The translations under genes were made by a program, and so were the position numbers. Shown here piece by piece: positions 59,434 to 64,000 of a DNA stretch of 64,000 nt (position 1 is its first letter; each line of letters begins with the position of its first letter). Origin of the DNA: Dermanyssus gallinae (taxonomy: Eukaryota; Arthropoda; Arachnida; Mesostigmata; Dermanyssidae). Below the pieces are notes generated by a model. It did no database searches and was not told the DNA's origin. It saw only the letters and a list, made by a program, of their open reading frames with translations. Location: assembly GCA_003439945.1 (NCBI GenBank), contig QVRM01001369.1, positions 935,501-999,500 of the forward strand. The letters run 5' to 3'.

Positions 59434-60989
59434 GTGGCCGATAAAATTCAAGAAGGCAAAGTGTTCTATTTCACCGCCGGCGGCTCGCAGCGGCCAAACA
59501 GTTCTATGGATTCCGGTGCACTGCACGTTGAGAACGTGCAATCTAAAATAAGCGCACGTTCACCGTCTCCAGCAGCAACGTGCAAACGAGCCGAATGGGA
59601 CAATGAACATCGCTGCTCAGCAAAGTGTCGCCCGTCAAACAAAGCATCCGCAACAACAGCTGTGGCTGCCAAACTGGCGCTGAGAAGAGAGAAAACATTG
59701 GATAGCTTAATGGAATCAAATCAAAAACGCGCAGAGACTCATGATGGGGAAAGTTCTGAAGAACAAATTATGGACAATGACGAGATCCCAGATGACAACA
59801 ACGCTGACTGGCAGTACAAACCTACCAGAGCAGATCGCGCCATCAGAAATGCTCGTAAGAAAGTAGCGATAATGATGGGCAGACAGGTAGACCAAGAACA
59901 CCAAGGTGCAGCCTATAGTCCACGCCAAAGCAGCCTAGAGATAATTTTTGAGTGCCAGAATGATCCCGATGCTTTGAAAGGGCTGAGCGTTCTAAAGATA
60001 TACACCGAAATAAGGCAATCTATCCCTGGCGCGCATGCACGAATCACGTCGCAGGGCAGATTAGCTATCCGTGCAGCCAATCAAGACCAAATAGCATCTG
60101 TCAGGGCATTAAAGAATGTTTGCGGAGTGGACATTCAAGAGCTCTCTGATACATCAGCCCTCTGGGGAAGAATTTCCGGAATGAATCCTCAAGAAGATCT
60201 TCTGGAATGTCTCAAACAACAAGGCGTTGAAGAAGTTCGCAGAGAGAGCGGCTGGCGTAGGAAAGGACAATACCGTAGTAAAAGTAATGAAATGTTCAAG
60301 CAGGGTGCGACTGAGGTTCAGCAATACCCTGAGGGCTGAAGTAGACATAGAAGGCGAGGTTTTCAAAGTTACATTATGCCCCGGTTCACCACTACAATGC
60401 CTCTCGTGCCAGAACTCACTCGGCTACCGACGGCCGACGCGAAGTAAAAAGAGTGTATATGGAAGCGGAGAGACAGAAACTTTACACAAAGGTTTCTAAC
60501 CGTTTTTCAAATCTAACAGTCGATTTTCCCAGCTTCGAGCAAACGTGGACCACGAGCTCAACCACCTTGAGTAGGGATGGGCAGAAATCATACGCCGACG
60601 CAGCGAGGCCCGCCGGCCCACAACCGGTACTTGACAAGAATGGTAAAACATTGTGCCACCTTCCGCCACCTATTCCACAGAAGAAAACAGCGGCCAAGCC
60701 CTCAAGTGGACATAGAAATGTCACTCGGCAAAATCAACAACAGCCGTTGCCTTTTCAGATTTCAACCATGGTTGACAATATCTTAAAGATATGGAAAATT
60801 GTGAAAGGTCTACTAAGTGCCTGGCTAGAAGAAAATCCTGTGGTCGCAAAAGTGCTCGACTTTTTAGAATCCGAGCCTGGAAAGGCACTTTTGATATCAG
60901 CCATGGAAGGTAAAGAGACACCAACGCCCACTATTTTAATAGAAAACCTGAGCGAAGAAAAGCATCAAAACACTACGAATTTACCATGA
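59434..60989 (+). pseudogene. ORF1 (gag-like) of the RLE LINE, frameshifted
   Basis: This would be the RNA-binding protein of the element. The frame starts with GTG at 59434 (GCCGTGGCC context; probably an ATG mutated to GTG). The first 150 codons are polar and low in structure. The region around LSVLKIYTEIRQSIPGAHAR and GRLAIRAANQDQIASV (about residues 188-226) resembles the nucleic-acid-binding part of LINE gag proteins. After a frameshift near 60240 comes VRLRFSNTL and FKVTLCPGSPLQCLSCQ, the start of a CCHC knuckle that then degenerates. A second shift near 60405-60455 leads to the 3' part, which ends at TGA 60987-60989. About 518 codons in total. The stop overlaps the ORF2 start. Confidence 0.8.
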
Positions 60990-63874
60990 GCTCCCAACCT
61001 CCAGCCCATATAAACCCCGATGAACCCCAACTACGATCACAACAATCATATACCTGCGAAATGTGCAGGAAGTCCCTAAGGTCACTCCGGGGCTTACGTA
61101 TGCATATGACGCGCCTTCATCCTACATATACCCGGCCTTCATCTAGTCAACCTATAAGAGACTCGCCGTCGCCTGCGTCGCTTTCGGCTCAAGACGACCC
61201 GAACAGGCCACTGGATGCGAACCTCGAGCCGATTACGCTAATCCGTTCCCTGGCCCGGGTGCATCGAAACATTAAACTAGTCAAAGTGATACCCAGAGGA
61301 GTCAGAGAAATATGCTGCGCAGCATATGCTGAAGCACTTTTCAATTTCAACACAGAGAAAGACAATGCGTCTTGGGAGAAGCTTCTAATAATGCCAATAC
61401 TCATGCTACGCATCCCAGCACGGAGGCACAATGACCAAACATTATGCCAAATAATCAGAAATAACGTTACTGAATCGCGATGGAAAACACTTGCAAGTCT
61501 CCTAGACGAATGAAACCGTAATATTATACAGTACGATACAGATCACGATAGGGGAAAGATGGCAGAGCGCAAATTGACGAAAGGCGATGTGCGTTCCGCC
61601 GCACGGATCTTGCATTCGACCGACTCTTTTGCACCATTCAACGATCACACCGAGCAGGAATTAAGAAGAAAGCACCCCCTTCCATTATCAGATGCAAGCG
61701 AATACTTAGGATCCCTCCAGGTACCATTAACAACAGGAAGACACACTATACATCATAAATTGGTTTCTGACGCCGTCCGATCTTTCGCCGTATCATCTAG
61801 ATCTGGACTAGATGGGCTGCGCCCCCGACATCTCCGGGACATGCTAGACAACTCAGTACCCTCATCCGGGAGACTTCTAGAAGAAGTCTGCTCCCTGGTA
61901 GCCTCGGCACTAAACGGCAGCCTGCCTTCTCTATGCCTGACAATATTTTACGGGGCAAACCTTACGGCCCTAGAAGGACGGCTCAATCAGACCCATAGCA
62001 TGTGGCCTCACGATCCGAAGGCTTGTGGCAAAGGTGGCTATCGCCATCAGTAAAACTTCTATAATGAAAGCTTTAGGACCGAGGCAAGTAGGGGTCTCTA
62101 TAAAAGGAGGCGCGGAAGCAGCCGTTCGACTGTACGAGCATATATCGAAACAGACGGTCCTGTGCGGGTTCTAGTCAAGCTAGAATTTAGCAACGCTTTT
62201 AACACAATACGACGCGACGTAATATTAGAAGAAGTAAAACTTCACGTACCAGAACTCCTGCCGCTAGTATGGCAAAGCTACAGGGATCCATCACTTCTAT
62301 CCTGGTGTGACAAAGAACCACTTAAATCAATAAATGGAGTGCAACAAGGAGATCCACTGGGCCCCGCCTTGTTTAGCCTAGGAATCTCCAATTTAGTGGC
62401 ACAAATGAGAAGCCCGCTAAACATCTGGTACCTGGATGATGGTACATTAGAAGGGCCGGCAGAAGTGGTGGCCGCTGACTTACTCAAAGTTTTGCAGTTT
62501 GAGAGTGAAGGGGGGACAGTTCTTAATCTTTCCAAATGCGAAGTAATAACGGTTGGGGCGGACACTAAAGAACGAGACGAGACATTCAAAACAATTGCTG
62601 CCGTTTTACCAGGCTGCAGGCGAGTTAACCCGGTCGAGTTAGAGGTTCTTGGGGCTCCGCTTAGTCCACAAAGTATTTTCAAGACCTTAGGAGATAAACG
62701 CCGCGCGTTGCTACAGACGCGATCTCGTCTGTTGGCTATGCACTCACAAGCGGCACTATGCCTTTGGAGGTATAGTTTAGGTTCCCCTAAATTCAACTAC
62801 ACACTACGCACTTCACCGACAAGCCAATGTCCCGACGCCCTGCAATCGTGTGACGACTCTACGAGGGACATATTGAGCGAAGTTCTCAACATTGACTTCA
62901 CGGACAGTACGTGGCGAAGAGCAAGTCTCCCCATAAGAAAAGGTGGACTGGGTATTCGATCAGCAACCGAATTGGCCCCCATATGTTACGCAGCGTCATT
63001 AATAGAATTCGGCCAGCTGGCTGGGACGCTAGTTGACCCGAGTGCTCACCACCGGTTGTACATAGCTAAGCAGAAGGCAGAGTCACTAGTCAAACTGAGA
63101 TTGGATCCAGGCCCTTGGGAAAAACATACAACGCAAAGAGTGCTCGACAACTACAGATGCAAAGTCATAGCCCGTGAGATCATCGAAAGCCTTGAGTCTC
63201 CCACAGAGAAAGCGGTCTTCTTGGCCGCACGAGACACCTTCAGCGGCGGATTTTTCAGGGCTCTTCCGTCACCGCAGCTCGGCACCATGCTGGACAACAT
63301 CTCATTCCGCATGGTGTCGGCTCTAAGAATCGGCGGGCAAATATGCGAACCTCACATTTGTAAGGCCTGTGGAAAACCAGTGGAGAAGGATGGCCTCCAC
63401 CCATTGAGCTGCCCCTAGGCACACCGAACTAAAACTCAAAAAGCTCTCCGGAAAGCGGGAATACCTAGCATTCTGGGACCCAGACTAGGACTACATGACG
63501 ACAAAAGGCCTGACGGTGTGACCATTCCGCCGTGGGAAAAAGGCAAATGCCTGGTTTGGGATGCGACAGTATCCTGCACGGCCGCACCGTCTTATTTATG
63601 CCACAGCGCGACGGAGGCGGGATGGGTTGCCGAACATGCAGAAAAAGAAAAGTGGCGTAAATACACAAGGTTAGAGCATAGATTCAATTTCGTGCCGATT
63701 GCAATGGAAACATTGAGCCCGGTCAGCAGAAGTACAAGGAAATTTATAAAATACTTAGGTGATCGAATACGAGCAAACACCGGGGATATACGCGAAGACG
63801 AATTTCTGAGGCAGCTGCTTTTACTGGCAGTTTGCAGAGGAAATGCCGCGTCGATATTAGGTGCGATGGGCTGA
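60986..63874 (+). pseudogene. ORF2: C2H2 finger, reverse transcriptase, RLE nuclease
   Basis: One 963-codon frame, interrupted by stops TGA 61511 and TAG 63416 and by a shifted segment at about 61985-62155. N-terminal C2H2 finger: Cys24, Cys27, His40, His45. RT: LDGLRPRHLRDML (fingers), then IRPIACGLTIRRLVAKVAI in the shifted segment. Motif A is LVKLEFSNAFN, with Glu about 400 in place of the catalytic Asp. Motif B is GVQQGDPLGPALF; motif C is YLDD (about 482-485). Knuckle: CKACGKPVEKDGLHPLSC. Nuclease: KRPDG (Asp about 843), LVWDATV (Asp about 859), then WRKYTRL and FVPIAMETL. No APE domain. It would nick the target and prime reverse transcription there; this copy cannot. Confidence 0.92.
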
Positions 63875-63947
63875 GAATAGCTAGATGGTAACCATGAAAT
63901 AACGAGGATACACATTCACACCTCACAATTGTATTGTCCTAACACAA

Positions 63948-63998
<51 letters not shown>
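63948..63998. repeat. (AAT)n tail/3' flank of the RLE LINE
   Basis: About 17 AAT units from the end of the 3' UTR to near the window edge. Tail and target cannot be told apart because both are the same repeat. Confidence 0.95.
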
Positions 63999-64000
63999 TC

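Larger units (their letters stand above)
59231..63947 (+). mobile_element. Near full-length two-ORF RLE-type non-LTR retrotransposon
   Basis: A 4.7-kb unit bounded by AAT repeats on both sides (59197-59230 and 63948-63998). Order: a 5' hairpin, about 200 bp of leader, ORF1 (59434-60989), ORF2 (60986-63874), about 73 bp of 3' UTR, then an AAT tail. ORF2 carries a C2H2 finger, reverse transcriptase, Cys-His knuckle and restriction-like endonuclease. That places it in the RLE group (R2, R4, NeSL and relatives) and not the APE group. The AAT surroundings recall Dong (R4 clade) of silkworm, which inserts into TAA repeats. The two-ORF layout is unlike the single-ORF RLE elements I know. Mutations make this copy inactive. 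Confidence 0.9.

Overview
The window looks like non-coding DNA from an arthropod nuclear genome. A chelicerate such as a mite or tick would fit, but that is only a guess from transposon flavour. Evidence for a eukaryote: one recognisable spliced host exon, many simple-sequence arrays (TA, AAT, GA and mixed trinucleotides), tRNA-derived SINEs, Tc1/mariner transposons and several kinds of non-LTR retrotransposon, with almost no long open frames. There are no bacterial operons, CRISPR arrays or rRNA genes.

The one host gene I can name is the first coding exon of a neuronal calcium sensor (NCS-1/frequenin type) on the minus strand at 55404-55467. It ends in a perfect GTAAGT donor in the expected phase. 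If its next exon lies further left, much of the window to the left of 55404 is a very large first intron loaded with mobile elements. A second, weaker host signal is a possible divergent promoter at 30398-30532 with an exact 14-bp X-box, E2F-like sites, a short first exon on the plus strand and a 101-codon frame on the minus strand.

Layout. 0-5.4 kb: trinucleotide-rich blocks and TA arrays. 5.9-7.1 kb: a dead mariner lying inside a (TA)n array. 8.0-8.3 kb: a tRNA-headed SINE. 8.5-9.75 kb: a dead long-TIR Tc1/mariner-type transposon whose deletion derivative (MITE) sits at 36.5-37.2 kb. 12.2-14.6 kb: a cluster of three LINE fragments. 23.2-24.0 kb: a jockey/CR1-like reverse transcriptase relic. 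26.7-27.2 kb: another transposase relic. 27.4-27.9 and 50.2-51.1 kb: two copies of one LINE family. 29.1-29.6, 40.7-42.8 and 47.3-47.9 kb: decayed LINEs with a restriction-like endonuclease (RLE). 43.1-43.8 kb: an RTE-like relic. Four copies of one short tRNA-derived SINE lie at 10.2, 34.4, 54.1 and 57.0 kb, three with visible target-site duplications.

The most interesting object is the near-complete 4.7-kb non-LTR retrotransposon at 59231-63947. It carries an ORF1 (gag-like) and an ORF2 (C2H2 finger, reverse transcriptase, Cys-His knuckle, RLE) joined by an ATGA stop/start overlap. It lies inside an AAT microsatellite and has an AAT tail. RLE-type elements that I know usually have a single ORF, so a gag-plus-RLE layout with apparent microsatellite targeting deserves attention. 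Six RLE-LINE copies occur in the window, and many TA arrays directly touch transposon ends, suggesting that microsatellites are landing sites or by-products of insertion here.
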